Below are positions 25,821 to 35,110 of a DNA stretch of 64,000 nucleotides, piece after piece. Origin of the DNA: an uncultured Prevotellaceae bacterium (GTDB lineage Bacteria > Bacteroidota > Bacteroidia > Bacteroidales > Bacteroidaceae). Made by a program: the position numbers and the translations under genes. Under the pieces are notes generated by a model. The model saw nothing but the letters and a program-made list of their open reading frames with translations. It searched no databases and had not been told where the DNA came from. Within the stretch, counting starts at the first letter, position 1. Every line of letters starts with the position of its first letter. The DNA lies in assembly GCA_900314715.1 (NCBI GenBank), contig OMWI01000009.1, positions 1 through 64,000 on the forward strand, given 5' to 3'.

Positions 25821-28800
25821 ATGAAAAAACTAACCGTTCTTTTAATTTGCTGTCTGACGAGTATGGTTATGACAGCAGCTCCTGTTACGGCAGAACAGGC
25901 CAAACAGGCAGCTATCAAGTTTTTGAACCACAAGTCTTCAAATCGTCGTACTGCCAAGGCATTGAACCTTCAACGACACGTTCTGAATGCCGTGAGCATC
26001 AACGAGCGTCCGATGGTGTATGCTTTCAACGTGGGCGAAAACGACGGCTTTGTACTTGTCAGCGGCAGTGACCTAACGGATGAGGTCATTGGCTATTCAG
26101 ATCATGGCACGTTCGACGAAGAACAGATGCCAGACAACATGCGTTCTTGGTTAAGGAGTTATGCCAAAGCTGTGCGCCAACTGGAAATCAGTGGTAAAAC
26201 ACTGAACAAAGCAACAACAAAAAAAGCCACAAAGACTTACATTGGACCAATGTTGACTTGCCAGTGGGACCAAGACAAGCCCTACAACGACATGTGCCCA
26301 TTACTGCCCGACGGCAAGCATTGTGCAACAGGTTGTACAAACACAGCTTTTGCACAAGTGATGTATTACTATAAATGGCCGAAGAAAACGACAAAAACCA
26401 TTCCTGGATACGACCCAAAAACAATGGACAGCGAAGGTCCAGCCATGCCGGCATTGGAACCTACGACTTTCAACTGGGACAAGATTTATCCTACTTACAA
26501 AAATCATGAGGACGGCACTGAGGTAGCCCGCCTTATGTTGTATTTAGGTACAGCCAACTTGTCTACTTACGGCAAATCGACTGGAGCCAGTAGCTATGAG
26601 GCACTGGAGAAAATGAAAGAATATTTCGATTACGACAGAGGTGCACAGTGCGTTTGGCGCTCTCAGTGCAGCTATGAAGAATGGGTGGACATGATCTATG
26701 CTGAATTGGAAGCTAATCGCCCAGTAGCTTTAACCGGATACTCTAAAGGTGATGGGCATTCATTCGTTATCGATGGTTATTCAGAAGAAGACTTCTTCCA
26801 TGTCAATTGGGGATGGGGAGGCATGAGCGACGGTTTCTTTAAGGTATCACTCTTTGACACTAAAGAACAGGAAACTGGCGGAACCACAAACAGTGATGCA
26901 TTCTCGATGCTGCAAACAGCATTTGTCGGCGTACAACCATCTAATGGACAAGCAACAGTAGAGCCAAACACGTTAACGATAGAGAAAGCCCAAGTTTATT
27001 ATTCACTTGATAAGAACGGACCCTTCGATCAATTAGGCATGGAAAGCAGCAGTATTTGGTATGATAAAGGCTACTACCTCATTCCTTCTGTCAATGTGAC
27101 TAATCACACTACGATAGCTGGGACTTACGAGTTAGGCGTCAGACTGTTGAAAGATGATGACGAAAATGTTGGCTATGACATCCCCTGGACTAAAACAGAA
27201 AAATTAGATGTTAATTCTCTATATCTGACATATTCTTCAGACGATATCTATATAAACCCGGATGATCTTCCCGGACTTGTCACTGGCGACTACACAATGT
27301 ACTTCATCAGCAGACTGAAATCGTCAAAAGAGTGGCAGGTGGTTAACAATTGGGCGAATCATTACTTCAAGATACATATAGACAACGAAAAACATTTAAT
27401 GACTACCAAGGTTATTTCTTATTATCCACAATTGGAGATTACGAAAATTGACTTTAACACCACACCCACTGCAAACGAAGAAACAGAGGTTAGCTTTACA
27501 TTGCTTAACAAAGGCACTGGCATCTTTCATGGGGATATCTACCTCGCAGAGAGAGATTCCTCAGCCAGGGGAATGGCCTGTGACCTGGAACCAGGAAAGT
27601 CTATTGAGCTCAAGATATATTATGCCCCGAAAGAGTTGGGAATGCACCAATTTGTAATTTACGAACACGCAGACACGCTCTATTTTGGAGACATAAACGT
27701 CAAAGAGATGAACTATACTGACAATGTTGACCTGACAATCAAGCGTGAGATTACCAACGTCGCTGGTTCACCCAACGATGGTTTTTTTGTTATGGGCAGA
27801 AAAGCCAAGATTAACTTGACTGTGACCAATAACTCTGACAAGAATTATCGCGGACATATATTCATCGAAACCAATTATTGGGATAAGGATAATAATGATC
27901 CCATACGTTCGGAATTTGTAGGTAAAGAAGTAACAGTACTTGCAGGGGAGACTAAAGTAATACAATATGAGTCTAACGAACTGATAGGAGCCGACGGATA
28001 CACCTTTGATATTTCCTACGTTAAGAACAAAAATAGTGTGGAGGTTAAAATAACGCCAAACGATATGTATTACGCATACCCCACCTATCTCACATACGAT
28101 GCTGATGGAAAAGTTACAGACCATCTCTATACGGAAACCATCAAGATCGACGCAAAGGTTTGTGCCATAGACCTACGCGGCCTTACTAACATCAAGGATA
28201 TCTATGCCGAGAATCCCAACACACTATACTTCGTAGATGAGAATTCCAATTATACGGGCAACAACGTCGTAAAGGGCGATGTTGCCGAAAACATCGTGTT
28301 GGCAGATGGCTATCCCTTCCATTGTCCGTACACCATAAGTGCAAAACTCATCAGCTACACGCGCTTACCAGAAAGATACTTCGATATCAATACAAAACAA
28401 GGATGGACAACGTTGGTTCTACCTTTTGCTGCCACAGGTTGTACGACAACCATCAACGGCACTGCCATTCCACTGGTTTGGGCACAGGAAAACAACATAG
28501 AGAATGCCGACATCTACGTCTTTACCAATACGTATGAGAATGGCAACAAGGAGGAATTCAGTTTTCCAGGAGCTACTCTGGAATTGCTCCATCCATATAT
28601 CTTAGGAGTTCCTTCCAAGCTGAAAAACGGCTCATCTCTGTTTTATTACCCCATCACCTTCTATGCCTACAATGCTGTCGTTGGATGTGGCGTCACTTCT
28701 ATCACAGGCAGGAACTACAAGATGGTAGGCTCATTCAAATCGGAAGAAGCTAAAGACATCTATTCGCTGAATGAAGAAGGAACTGCCTTTGTACGCGGAA

Positions 28801-29051
28801 CAGCTAATGTCTATCCCTTCCGTGCCATATTCGTTCCCATCACACCAGATGGCATTGACCAACAATTGACAATCGTTCCCAACTTTGTGCCAGAGAAACC
28901 TATCGGCGAAGATGCAGGAATCCCCGATGGAATCAATGAGATTAACCAAGCTTCTAAAACCAATGATAAGATATACAACCTCAATGGCGTTCGCGTAGAC
29001 AAGCCATCTAAAGGCATCTATATCATCAATGGAAAGAAGGTCATCAAATAG
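25821..29051 (+). CDS. Secreted C10-family (streptopain-like) cysteine protease with C-terminal secretion tail
   Basis: 1076 residues. A signal peptide (about 1-20) is followed by a propeptide (VTAEQAKQAAIKFL...FVLVSGSD; about 21-135), which in this family blocks the active site until cleaved. The catalytic domain has the nucleophile in HCATGCTNTAFAQVMYY (Cys about 172) and the histidine in GDGHSFVIDGY (about 313), followed by FHVNWGWGGMSDGFF. Roughly 400-800 look like Ig-type or CARDB-like modules. The end, KIYNLNGVRVDKPSKGIY then GKKVIK, matches the short tail of other exported proteins here. It would degrade host or dietary protein, or act in competition. No inhibitor gene of the Spi type is adjacent. 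It ends at a bidirectional terminator. Confidence 0.92.
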   Translation: MKKLTVLLICCLTSMVMTAAPVTAEQAKQAAIKFLNHKSSNRRTAKALNLQRHVLNAVSINERPMVYAFNVGENDGFVLVSGSDLTDEVIGYSDHGTFDEEQMPDNMRSWLRSYAKAVRQLEISGKTLNKATTKKATKTYIGPMLTCQWDQDKPYNDMCPLLPDGKHCATGCTNTAFAQVMYYYKWPKKTTKTIPGYDPKTMDSEGPAMPALEPTTFNWDKIYPTYKNHEDGTEVARLMLYLGTANLSTYGKSTGASSYEALEKMKEYFDYDRGAQCVWRSQCSYEEWVDMIYAELEANRPVALTGYSKGDGHSFVIDGYSEEDFFHVNWGWGGMSDGFFKVSLFDTKEQETGGTTNSDAFSMLQTAFVGVQPSNGQATVEPNTLTIEKAQVYYSLDKNGPFDQLGMESSSIWYDKGYYLIPSVNVTNHTTIAGTYELGVRLLKDDDENVGYDIPWTKTEKLDVNSLYLTYSSDDIYINPDDLPGLVTGDYTMYFISRLKSSKEWQVVNNWANHYFKIHIDNEKHLMTTKVISYYPQLEITKIDFNTTPTANEETEVSFTLLNKGTGIFHGDIYLAERDSSARGMACDLEPGKSIELKIYYAPKELGMHQFVIYEHADTLYFGDINVKEMNYTDNVDLTIKREITNVAGSPNDGFFVMGRKAKINLTVTNNSDKNYRGHIFIETNYWDKDNNDPIRSEFVGKEVTVLAGETKVIQYESNELIGADGYTFDISYVKNKNSVEVKITPNDMYYAYPTYLTYDADGKVTDHLYTETIKIDAKVCAIDLRGLTNIKDIYAENPNTLYFVDENSNYTGNNVVKGDVAENIVLADGYPFHCPYTISAKLISYTRLPERYFDINTKQGWTTLVLPFAATGCTTTINGTAIPLVWAQENNIENADIYVFTNTYENGNKEEFSFPGATLELLHPYILGVPSKLKNGSSLFYYPITFYAYNAVVGCGVTSITGRNYKMVGSFKSEEAKDIYSLNEEGTAFVRGTANVYPFRAIFVPITPDGIDQQLTIVPNFVPEKPIGEDAGIPDGINEINQASKTNDKIYNLNGVRVDKPSKGIYIINGKKVIK

Positions 29052-29074
29052 GTTCATTAAGCCAAAGACGTAAA

Positions 29075-29120
29075 AAGAAGTGGTGCAATTCTCTCGACAA
29101 TGAGAGTTGCACCACTTCTT
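29075..29120. terminator. Bidirectional terminator after the C10 protease gene
   Basis: AAGAAGTGGTGCAA and its complement form a 14-bp stem, with CTCTC/GAGAG pairing inside the loop. It sits between the protease gene and the convergent repeat-protein gene. Confidence 0.85.
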
Positions 29121-29156
29121 TTCGGCTTAAAAAATATAGTTTTGTTTCGATATCTA

Positions 29157-29576
29157 TTACCTTCTAAAGAAATCAAAGAAGTAGAATACGGCAGCATACG
29201 TTTTGGGAACTCCTTTAGCATAGCCAATGATCATGCAATTTCCATTCCTCACCGTGCCATCCGAATCTATCTTACCGACATACATATTGCTTTTGTCTCT
29301 CACCGTTCCGTCAGATTGCACTTTTCCAACTATCATATTGTAATTATTCCGAATAGTGCCGTTCTTATCAAACTTCCCTATCGTCATATTACGCATATCT
29401 TTTATCGTGCCATCATTACCGATTCTTCCTATTGTCAAGTTGCTACCATTCCTCACGGCACCATCAGCCTCAACTTCTCCAATCTTCATATTCGACTTGT
29501 CACGCAAAGTCTGAGCATCAACTGGCAATTGAAATGCAAATACCAATGAAATATAAAGGAATATGTATCGGATCAT
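29157..29576 (-). CDS. Secreted repeat protein of the '5-fold beta-flower' type
   Basis: 139 residues. A signal peptide ends about residue 21 (PVDAQ). The body consists of five copies of a ~19-residue repeat with the pattern NM-IGK--SDGTVR, for example NMTIGKFDKNGTIRN, NMIVGKVQSDGTVRD and NMYVGKIDSDGTVRN. This regular IG...DGT...N pattern fits small secreted Bacteroidetes proteins annotated as 5-fold beta-flower, and a fivefold-symmetric beta structure is plausible. The function is unknown. The gene is convergent with the C10 protease and lies 15 bp before the start of the DUF3791 module's last gene. A separate transcript cannot be excluded. Confidence 0.75.
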   Translation of the reverse strand: MIRYIFLYISLVFAFQLPVDAQTLRDKSNMKIGEVEADGAVRNGSNLTIGRIGNDGTIKDMRNMTIGKFDKNGTIRNNYNMIVGKVQSDGTVRDKSNMYVGKIDSDGTVRNGNCMIIGYAKGVPKTYAAVFYFFDFFRR

Positions 29577-29591
29577 ATAATAATAAAGTCA

Positions 29592-29813
29592 TTACACAGC
29601 CTTACCATACTTTAGTTCGTGCTTTAAAAGTTCATAACAATATGCTGGACTTTGATAATAAAGCCCTGTTTCCAAATCCATTAACTTGTCATAGAGTTGC
29701 GAATGATAAACAATATCAAGAGCATCAACTATAGAGAGTTTCGTATCTTCTATCAGATAACTTGTAACATCGTCAATCATACTGTCTATCAGGAATTTCT
29801 GCTCCTTGGTCAT
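29592..29813 (-). CDS. DUF3791-like small protein, third gene of module A
   Basis: 73 residues, acidic and helical. Its segment ALDIVYHSQLYDKLMDLETG parallels ATDIYYNSETANLIEEGVAD of the module B counterpart at 34880. The start overlaps the DUF3990 stop by 4 bp (ATGA), so it is translationally coupled. In such modules a small helical protein beside a possible enzyme suggests an antitoxin or chaperone role, but that is inference. Confidence 0.75.
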   Translation of the reverse strand: MTKEQKFLIDSMIDDVTSYLIEDTKLSIVDALDIVYHSQLYDKLMDLETGLYYQSPAYCYELLKHELKYGKAV

Positions 29814-30286
29814 AGTCTCTTCAGTTTTGAAATTGCAATTTCTGTTCCAAAAAAGAACTGACGACTCAGTCCCTTAAACTCCAACTCTTTTACCAAACTT
29901 TCTAAAGTAATGGCTCCAAAAAGATATCTACGCAATTGGAAAGCAACCGTATCATTTGCCACAGGTCCGACCACAACATCATAATCGTGTTTAAAACCCT
30001 CACGATTAACATCACGATTCTTAAGTACAAATTCAGCCCACTTAACTGAAACAGAAGGAAAAACGAGTACGTTTATAGATTTGTCATTCAATAATCTTTC
30101 ATCAAACTCATACGCTGTTACTATAGGACTTCCCCAATCTGCCAACTTTACACGACGGATAGCCATATCCTCAGCTTGAGATTGGATATCAGTTAGGTAA
30201 AATCCTCTACCAAAATCTTTATAAGGCTTGCAAAGATTAAGGTCAATCTTATCTATAGCAACGTTTGAACCGTGATAAAGAATCAT
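29810..30286 (-). CDS. DUF3990 protein, ADP-ribosyltransferase-like, central gene of module A
   Basis: 158 residues. MILYHGSN at the start and KDFGRGFYLTD about 25 residues later resemble the H-G-[ST] and G-x-[YF]-[FY] signatures of PARP/diphtheria-toxin-like ADP-ribosyltransferases. A third conserved block, YDVVVGPVANDTV, is shared with the module B copy (YDMVIGGIANDRV). DUF3990 is a family placed near ADP-ribosyltransferases. If active, it would modify a protein or nucleic acid with NAD. It overlaps both neighbours by 4 bp. Toxin function is plausible from layout only. Confidence 0.8.
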   Translation of the reverse strand: MILYHGSNVAIDKIDLNLCKPYKDFGRGFYLTDIQSQAEDMAIRRVKLADWGSPIVTAYEFDERLLNDKSINVLVFPSVSVKWAEFVLKNRDVNREGFKHDYDVVVGPVANDTVAFQLRRYLFGAITLESLVKELEFKGLSRQFFFGTEIAISKLKRL

Positions 30287-30507
30287 ATTAGTCCTCCTCC
30301 ATTTCTATGACAAATTACAGACATATCAGCTACTGCATCTTCCAGTGATAACAAATGCTCTGCTGCATAACATTCATCAATAAAAGCAAGTCCACCAAAA
30401 CGTTTTAGATAAGAAAAAGCCTGTTTGGGTTGTAACTCATAGCGTTCTCCAAACATTGTGATACAATAGATCATATACGTCAATTTGTCTTTTTGCTCCT
30501 TACTCAT
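30283..30507 (-). CDS. DUF3791-like small protein, first gene of module A
   Basis: 74 residues. The segment YMIYCITMFGERYELQPKQA, then SYLKRFGGLAFIDECYAAEH and SLEDAVADM, matches the family pattern YCI-...-G-...-Y...-...L.-D. It parallels the 72-residue first gene of module B (35574-35792). The stop overlaps the DUF3990 start by 4 bp. It heads the operon, as antitoxin genes often do. A TATCTTTG box lies 24 bp upstream. Confidence 0.75.
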   Translation of the reverse strand: MSKEQKDKLTYMIYCITMFGERYELQPKQAFSYLKRFGGLAFIDECYAAEHLLSLEDAVADMSVICHRNGGGLI

Positions 30508-30514
30508 ATTTTTT

Positions 30515-30539
30515 CCTATTTAGGTTGTCTACAAAGATA
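30515..30539 (-). promoter_or_regulatory. -7 box and small palindrome before module A
   Basis: TATCTTTG (30539 to 30532, minus) is a Bacteroidetes -7 box. Next in the leader is CCTATTTAGG (30515-30524), with CCTA and TAGG as a small dyad. No clear -33 box was found. Confidence 0.5.
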
Positions 30540-30595
30540 AGAAGATTTTAGCAAACTTTATTCTTGGTGTACTATTATTTATCTACATTTATATA

Positions 30596-32308
30596 TCACT
30601 CCCACTCAATCGTTGATGGTGGTTTTGAAGAGATGTCGTAGCAAACGCGGTTTACACCTTTTACCTTATTGATAATTTCGTTGGAGACTTTTGCCATAAA
30701 ATCGTAGGGTAAGTGTGCCCAATCGGCTGTCATGGCATCTGTACTAGTAACAGCACGTAAGGCAACGGGATGCTCGTAGGTACGTTCATCTCCCATTACG
30801 CCTACTGAGCGAACCGTGCTCAGTAAGATAGTACATGCTTGCCAAATTTGGTCGTAAAGTGAAACCTCAATCTCTCCGTCTGTCATTTCAGCAGGAACTC
30901 CTGCTGCTAACACACGACGTGCTTCTTCACCAGAAAGTTTTACCTTATATTCACGCAAGCCACGGATATAGATATCGTCTGCCTCTTGCAAGATGCTTAC
31001 CTTTTCTGGTGTGATGTTGCCTAAGATACGAACGGCCAAGCCTGGACCAGGGAAAGGATGACGGGTAATTAAATGCTCAGGCATTCCCAATTGACGACCA
31101 ACACGACGAACTTCATCCTTAAACAACCACTTCAATGGTTCGCACAATTGCAAATGCATCTCCTTGGGTAATCCTCCCACGTTGTGATGACTCTTGATGA
31201 CCTTGCCCGTGATATTCAACGACTCAATCCTATCGGGATAAATCGTACCTTGAGCCAACCATTTCGCATCGGCAATCTTCTTGGCTTCGGCATTGAACAC
31301 CTCTACGAAATCACGACCGATAATCTTACGTTTCTGTTCGGGGTCTGTAACGCCCTTCAAATCGGTGAAGAACTTCTCACTGGCATTCACGCCTATCACG
31401 TTCAATCCCAGTACCTTATAGTCTTCCATCACTTGCGTGAACTCATTCTTACGCAACATACCATGGTCAACGAAGATACAAGTGAGATTGTTTCCTATCG
31501 CACGATTGAGCAATACGGCAGCAACACTGGAATCCACACCACCAGAAAGACCGAGTATCACACGGTCGTTGCCCAATTGTTGTTTCAACTCAGCTACCGT
31601 AGAATCTACAAACGAAGCAGCACTCCATTCTTGACGACTTCCACAAATATCCACGACAAAGTTTTTCAACAACAAAGAACCTTGCAAGGTATGAAATACT
31701 TCGGGGTGAAATTGTACGGCAAAAATGGGAGCCTCACCCCCAGCCCCTCTCCAAGGGGAGAGGGGAGTAATATGATTATTCCCCGTTTCGCAAGTTTTAG
31801 AGTATCCACTCCCCTCTCCCTTCGGAGAGGGGTTGGGGGTGAGGCTGAATGCAGCATATTTTACATCCTTTGTTGATGCAATACACTTAAAGCCTTCTGG
31901 AATTTGTGTAATACTATCCCCATGACTCATCCATACTTGCGAATGAGGTTCAAAGCCACGGAAAAGCGGATTCTCCGTGTCGATATATTCCAAATGTGCA
32001 CGCCCGTATTCACGAGTATTCGTCTTCTCTACCTTTCCTCCACCCGAATAAGAAATGAATTGCGCACCATAACAAATGCCCAATACAGGAACCTTACCGA
32101 CAAATTGGCTCAAGTCAACCTTAAACGCTTCGGGGTCGTGAACACTATACGGTGACCCACTGAGAATCACTCCGATTACCGATTCATCACCTACAGGGAA
32201 TTTATTGTAAGGCAGAATCTCGCAGAAAGTATCCAGTTCTCGCACCCTTCGACCAATCAACTGCGTGGTTTGCGATCCAAAATCGAGAATTATTATTTTC
32301 TGTGTCAT
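30596..32308 (-). CDS. guaA: GMP synthase (glutamine-hydrolysing) with an in-frame palindromic insertion
   Basis: 570 residues, clearly longer than usual. The glutamine amidotransferase domain has the nucleophile in GICYGAQF (Cys about 80) and the His-Glu pair in [11 protein letters not shown] (about 200). The ATP-pyrophosphatase domain has the P-loop [11 protein letters not shown] (about 253), and the C-terminal dimerisation part ends PPSTIEWE. It converts XMP to GMP. About 39 residues (about 155-193, from [12 protein letters not shown] to PWRGAGGEA) are not part of the family: they are the translation of a palindromic element at 31730-31846. The reading frame is kept and all catalytic residues remain. 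It is the last gene of the operon beginning at 34782, 1 bp after the nucleotidyltransferase. Confidence 0.95.
   Translation of the reverse strand: MTQKIIILDFGSQTTQLIGRRVRELDTFCEILPYNKFPVGDESVIGVILSGSPYSVHDPEAFKVDLSQFVGKVPVLGICYGAQFISYSGGGKVEKTNTREYGRAHLEYIDTENPLFRGFEPHSQVWMSHGDSITQIPEGFKCIASTKDVKYAAFSLTPNPSPKGEGSGYSKTCETGNNHITPLSPWRGAGGEAPIFAVQFHPEVFHTLQGSLLLKNFVVDICGSRQEWSAASFVDSTVAELKQQLGNDRVILGLSGGVDSSVAAVLLNRAIGNNLTCIFVDHGMLRKNEFTQVMEDYKVLGLNVIGVNASEKFFTDLKGVTDPEQKRKIIGRDFVEVFNAEAKKIADAKWLAQGTIYPDRIESLNITGKVIKSHHNVGGLPKEMHLQLCEPLKWLFKDEVRRVGRQLGMPEHLITRHPFPGPGLAVRILGNITPEKVSILQEADDIYIRGLREYKVKLSGEEARRVLAAGVPAEMTDGEIEVSLYDQIWQACTILLSTVRSVGVMGDERTYEHPVALRAVTSTDAMTADWAHLPYDFMAKVSNEIINKVKGVNRVCYDISSKPPSTIEWE
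31730..31846. mobile_element. Palindromic MITE-like repeat inserted in frame in guaA
   Basis: 117 bp with terminal inverted repeats of about 38 bp (31730-31768 and 31808-31845, three mismatches) beginning AGCCTCACCCCCA. Each arm is itself a hairpin, CCCCTCTCC and GGGGAGAGGGG. The length is a multiple of three and the frame used by guaA is open through it. It encodes the peptide [11 protein letters not shown], which I recognise from a dispersed repeat of Bacteroidetes genomes. There is no transposase, so any movement would depend on other functions. Confidence 0.85.
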
Positions 32309-32309
32309 A

Positions 32310-33065
32310 TTATATATTATTTTTAATGAATTTTTCAGCTTCTTGCAACGTGTCTATCTTGCCTACATCCATCAATTGCAGGTCGTCTTTCACCCACCCT
32401 TTTATCTTGGAATGATTGCATACATTCAAGTAAAAGTCGATAATGCCAAAACGGTCGGGATATGGTTCCATCAAGGGAAACAAAGACGGTGAAAATAAAT
32501 GAATCCCACTGAATGCAAACAATTTATATTGACTTCTCAAGGCATCTATATCCATAGCCTTGATATTTTCGAACGGACTCTTCACTTCACCCGTTTCAAT
32601 ATTGGTCCACCCAACAAGATTCATCTCATCATTGAAAAGTAAATACCGCTTTGTCTTGCGCTCACTAACCAACAACAACGCATCGCAATCATGCGCCCTC
32701 TCGTAGAAGTTTGCCAAGTCTACATTGCTGAGAATGTCCACGTTATGAATGAGAAATGGAGAGGAAGCATCAAACAACGAACTCGCTTTCTTGATACCAC
32801 CACCAGTTTCAAGTAACATATCCCGTTCGTAACTGATATGTATATCCATCCCAAACATATCTTTTGCACGAAGGAAACACACTATTTGCTCGGCAAAATG
32901 ATGCACGTTAATAACCACTCGTTCAAAACCAGCGTCTTTCAACTTCATCAATACCCTTTGCAACAACGGTTCACCACCTACGGGCACCAATGCCTTAGGC
33001 ATGGTATCTGTAATCGGTTTGAGTCGTGTACCGAGACCTGCCGCAAAAATCATTGCCTGTTTCAT
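32310..33065 (-). CDS. Sugar-phosphate nucleotidyltransferase, MurU-like
   Basis: 251 residues with a single nucleotidyltransferase domain. [20 protein letters not shown] is the nucleotide-binding signature with the catalytic Arg and Lys. [19 protein letters not shown] and [14 protein letters not shown] (metal-binding Asp) follow. The gene overlaps the upstream kinase-RapZ fusion by 4 bp. The pair of an aminoglycoside-phosphotransferase-fold kinase and this enzyme is that of AmgK-MurU, which recycle cell-wall MurNAc to UDP-MurNAc. MurU activity is therefore the best guess, by analogy and context. Other hexose-1-phosphates are possible. Confidence 0.8.
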   Translation of the reverse strand: MKQAMIFAAGLGTRLKPITDTMPKALVPVGGEPLLQRVLMKLKDAGFERVVINVHHFAEQIVCFLRAKDMFGMDIHISYERDMLLETGGGIKKASSLFDASSPFLIHNVDILSNVDLANFYERAHDCDALLLVSERKTKRYLLFNDEMNLVGWTNIETGEVKSPFENIKAMDIDALRSQYKLFAFSGIHLFSPSLFPLMEPYPDRFGIIDFYLNVCNHSKIKGWVKDDLQLMDVGKIDTLQEAEKFIKNNI

Positions 33066-34597
33066 TTCAACACTTGTTTTATGTTTTGCTCACGATGACA
33101 GATTCTTACTTCCACACCATATTTTTGGTGGATGTATTCAGCCAAATGTTGGGCGGAATATACAGAACGATGTTGACCTCCCGTACATCCGAAAGAGAAC
33201 ATCAGAGAGGTAAACCCTCGTTGAAGATACCTTTGCACATGATGGTCAGCCAATTGATAAACACTATCGAGAAATGTCAGGATTTCGCCATCGTCTTCCA
33301 AGAATCGAATCACAGGTTCGTCGAGTCCTGTCAGATTCTTATACGGTTCGTATCTACCTGGGTTATGGGTACTTCTGCAATCAAACACATACCCTCCCCC
33401 ATTGCCACTATCATCTTCGGGAATACCTTTTCGATAAGAAAAGCTAAATACCTTTACCACCAAAGGACCTTTACCATCGTACTTAGAGAATGTAGCAGGA
33501 CCATCCAAGGGATTTGAGGAATCAAACGGACGGTCGGTAATCTTATATCCATCAGAACGTTCAACCACTGGTTGCTCTACTTTGGCAAATTGCGGTAGTT
33601 CCGTAAGGCGACGCAATACATCCATTAAATAAGGATAAGGGAACACCTCTTCGTTCATGGAAAGCAGGTCGCGCAGATTATCCATTGCCATTGGGATGGA
33701 ATCAATGAAATGTTGCTTGCGCTCAAAATAACCTCTGAAGCCGTATGCACCTAATACCTGCAACGTCCTAAAGAGAACGAACAAACTCAATCGTTGTGCA
33801 AAATGTCGAATGGAAGGTACTTCAATATAGTTTCTCAACGAATTGTAATACTCGTGAATGAGTTCACGACGCAATTTATATGAGTACTTGGCCGATGCTT
33901 GCCATAAGAAAGAGGCAAGGTCGTAATAATATGGTCCTTTTCTTCCACCTTGATAGTCAATGAAATAAGGATTTCCATCTTCATCCAACAAGATGTTGCG
34001 AGCTTGGAAGTCACGATACATGAAACTCTCAAACGTCTCTGATGTGAGGTCTTTGGCAAACATACGGAAGTTTGCCTCTAATTTCATCTCATGGAAATCG
34101 AGTTCCGTGGGTTTCAAGAAACAATACTTGAAATAGTTCAAGTCGAACAACACGTTATCAACGTCAAATTCTGGTTGGGGATAACAATTCGACCAATCCA
34201 ATCCACGTGCACCACGAACTTGAATGTTGGGCAACTCCCGAATCGTATTAATCAGCAATTGCTTCTCTTTTTGGTTGTATCTACCTCCTGCCTCACGACC
34301 TCCCTTGATGGCACCAAATAGCGAACGGTTTCCTAAGTCAGTTTGAAGATAACGAAGGGAGTCTTCCGACTGAGCCAACAATTGTGGAACGGGCAATTGG
34401 CGTTGCGAAAAATGCTCAGTAAGGTAAAGGAAGGCACGATTTTCATCGACACTTGTACCCACGACACCTACCACCGAATTACCCTGTTGGGTGTAGATAC
34501 GGTAATACTCGCGATTACTTCCTGCGCCCTCAATCCTGACGACATGCGAAGGTTCTTCCTTTGCCCATGTCGTATATAGCTTAATCAACTCTTTCAT
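33062..34597 (-). CDS. Fusion of an AmgK-like sugar kinase with a RapZ C-terminal domain
   Basis: 511 residues. The N-terminal ~340 form an APH-type phosphotransferase: YRDFQARNILLDEDGNPYFI (about 191) has the catalytic Asp and FIDYQGG the metal-binding Asp. From about 375 the chain is a RapZ C-terminal domain: VKVFSFSYRKGIPED, YVFDCRSTHNPGR and MFSFGCTGGQHRSVYSAQ (about 465). RapZ senses glucosamine-6-phosphate in enterobacteria through this domain, and here the N-terminal RapZ ATPase is replaced by the kinase. With the MurU-like enzyme translated next (4-bp overlap), the protein could phosphorylate MurNAc or GlcNAc and be controlled by an amino-sugar phosphate. That control is inference. 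Confidence 0.85.
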   Translation of the reverse strand: MKELIKLYTTWAKEEPSHVVRIEGAGSNREYYRIYTQQGNSVVGVVGTSVDENRAFLYLTEHFSQRQLPVPQLLAQSEDSLRYLQTDLGNRSLFGAIKGGREAGGRYNQKEKQLLINTIRELPNIQVRGARGLDWSNCYPQPEFDVDNVLFDLNYFKYCFLKPTELDFHEMKLEANFRMFAKDLTSETFESFMYRDFQARNILLDEDGNPYFIDYQGGRKGPYYYDLASFLWQASAKYSYKLRRELIHEYYNSLRNYIEVPSIRHFAQRLSLFVLFRTLQVLGAYGFRGYFERKQHFIDSIPMAMDNLRDLLSMNEEVFPYPYLMDVLRRLTELPQFAKVEQPVVERSDGYKITDRPFDSSNPLDGPATFSKYDGKGPLVVKVFSFSYRKGIPEDDSGNGGGYVFDCRSTHNPGRYEPYKNLTGLDEPVIRFLEDDGEILTFLDSVYQLADHHVQRYLQRGFTSLMFSFGCTGGQHRSVYSAQHLAEYIHQKYGVEVRICHREQNIKQVLK

Positions 34598-34782
34598 TGA
34601 TCTTGCTCGTTTTCATCATACTTGTTGCGTTGCTTTTCGTCAAACTTTGCCAAGAAATGGTCTATCACCAAGAGCACGAACAAAATCCCCAAGGTTATCC
34701 ACTCATTCTTGGTCAAAATATACAATCCTGCAGCGACAAATGCAAGTAATAACAAACGTTTCCAATTCAAAAAATCTTTCAT
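34594..34782 (-). CDS. Small two-helix membrane protein
   Basis: 62 residues with two hydrophobic stretches (RLLLLAFVAAGLYILT and EWITLGILFVLLVIDHFLA) followed by a charged tail, FDEKQRNKYDENEQDQ. It is probably an inner-membrane protein. I do not recognise a family. The stop overlaps the kinase-RapZ start by 4 bp, so it heads the operon. The -7 box at 34787-34794 lies so close that the mRNA may have almost no leader. Confidence 0.65.
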   Translation of the reverse strand: MKDFLNWKRLLLLAFVAAGLYILTKNEWITLGILFVLLVIDHFLAKFDEKQRNKYDENEQDQ

Positions 34783-34786
34783 GCTA

Positions 34787-34794
34787 CAAACTTA
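34787..34794 (-). promoter_or_regulatory. -7 box (TAAGTTTG) directly before the start of the kinase-RapZ operon
   Basis: TAAGTTTG on the minus strand ends 4 bp before the ATG at 34782. If used, transcription would start at or next to the start codon and give a leaderless message. No TTTG at -33 was found. Confidence 0.5.
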
Positions 34795-34879
34795 CACAAA
34801 ATTTTTGAATTAAGCTACTTTTATCTGCAAAAAAATATTATCATACGTATGGCAAAGGAGAAACATAGGAATAATATCC

Positions 34880-35110
34880 CTAATGATTTGTTGAATTGTT
34901 CTCCTGATATTCTCTCCAAACCTCACATGCTAAATATTTGTCACTACGACAATGCAGGTCAGCCACGCCTTCCTCTATTAGATTGGCGGTCTCGGAATTG
35001 TAATAGATATCGGTAGCATCATCGAGTGATACTTCAAACATCTCGCTAATACAGACGATGATTCTGGCACATTGGGCACTTCGTAATATCTGTTTACTCT
35101 CTTCACTCAT
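34880..35110 (-). CDS. DUF3791-like small protein, third gene of module B
   Basis: 76 residues, acidic, helical. VSLDDATDIYYNSETANLIE aligns with LSIVDALDIVYHSQLYDKLM of the module A counterpart at 29592. It overlaps the DUF3990 stop by 4 bp. It is the last gene of the module, and the next gene downstream begins 98 bp away. Confidence 0.75.
   Translation of the reverse strand: MSEESKQILRSAQCARIIVCISEMFEVSLDDATDIYYNSETANLIEEGVADLHCRSDKYLACEVWREYQENNSTNH

Noticed and set aside
25610-25957. Minus-strand ORF of 115 codons before the C10 protease
   Set aside because: Half of it is antisense to the protease gene and half reads the AATTGTGAATT repeats. It has no protein-like features.
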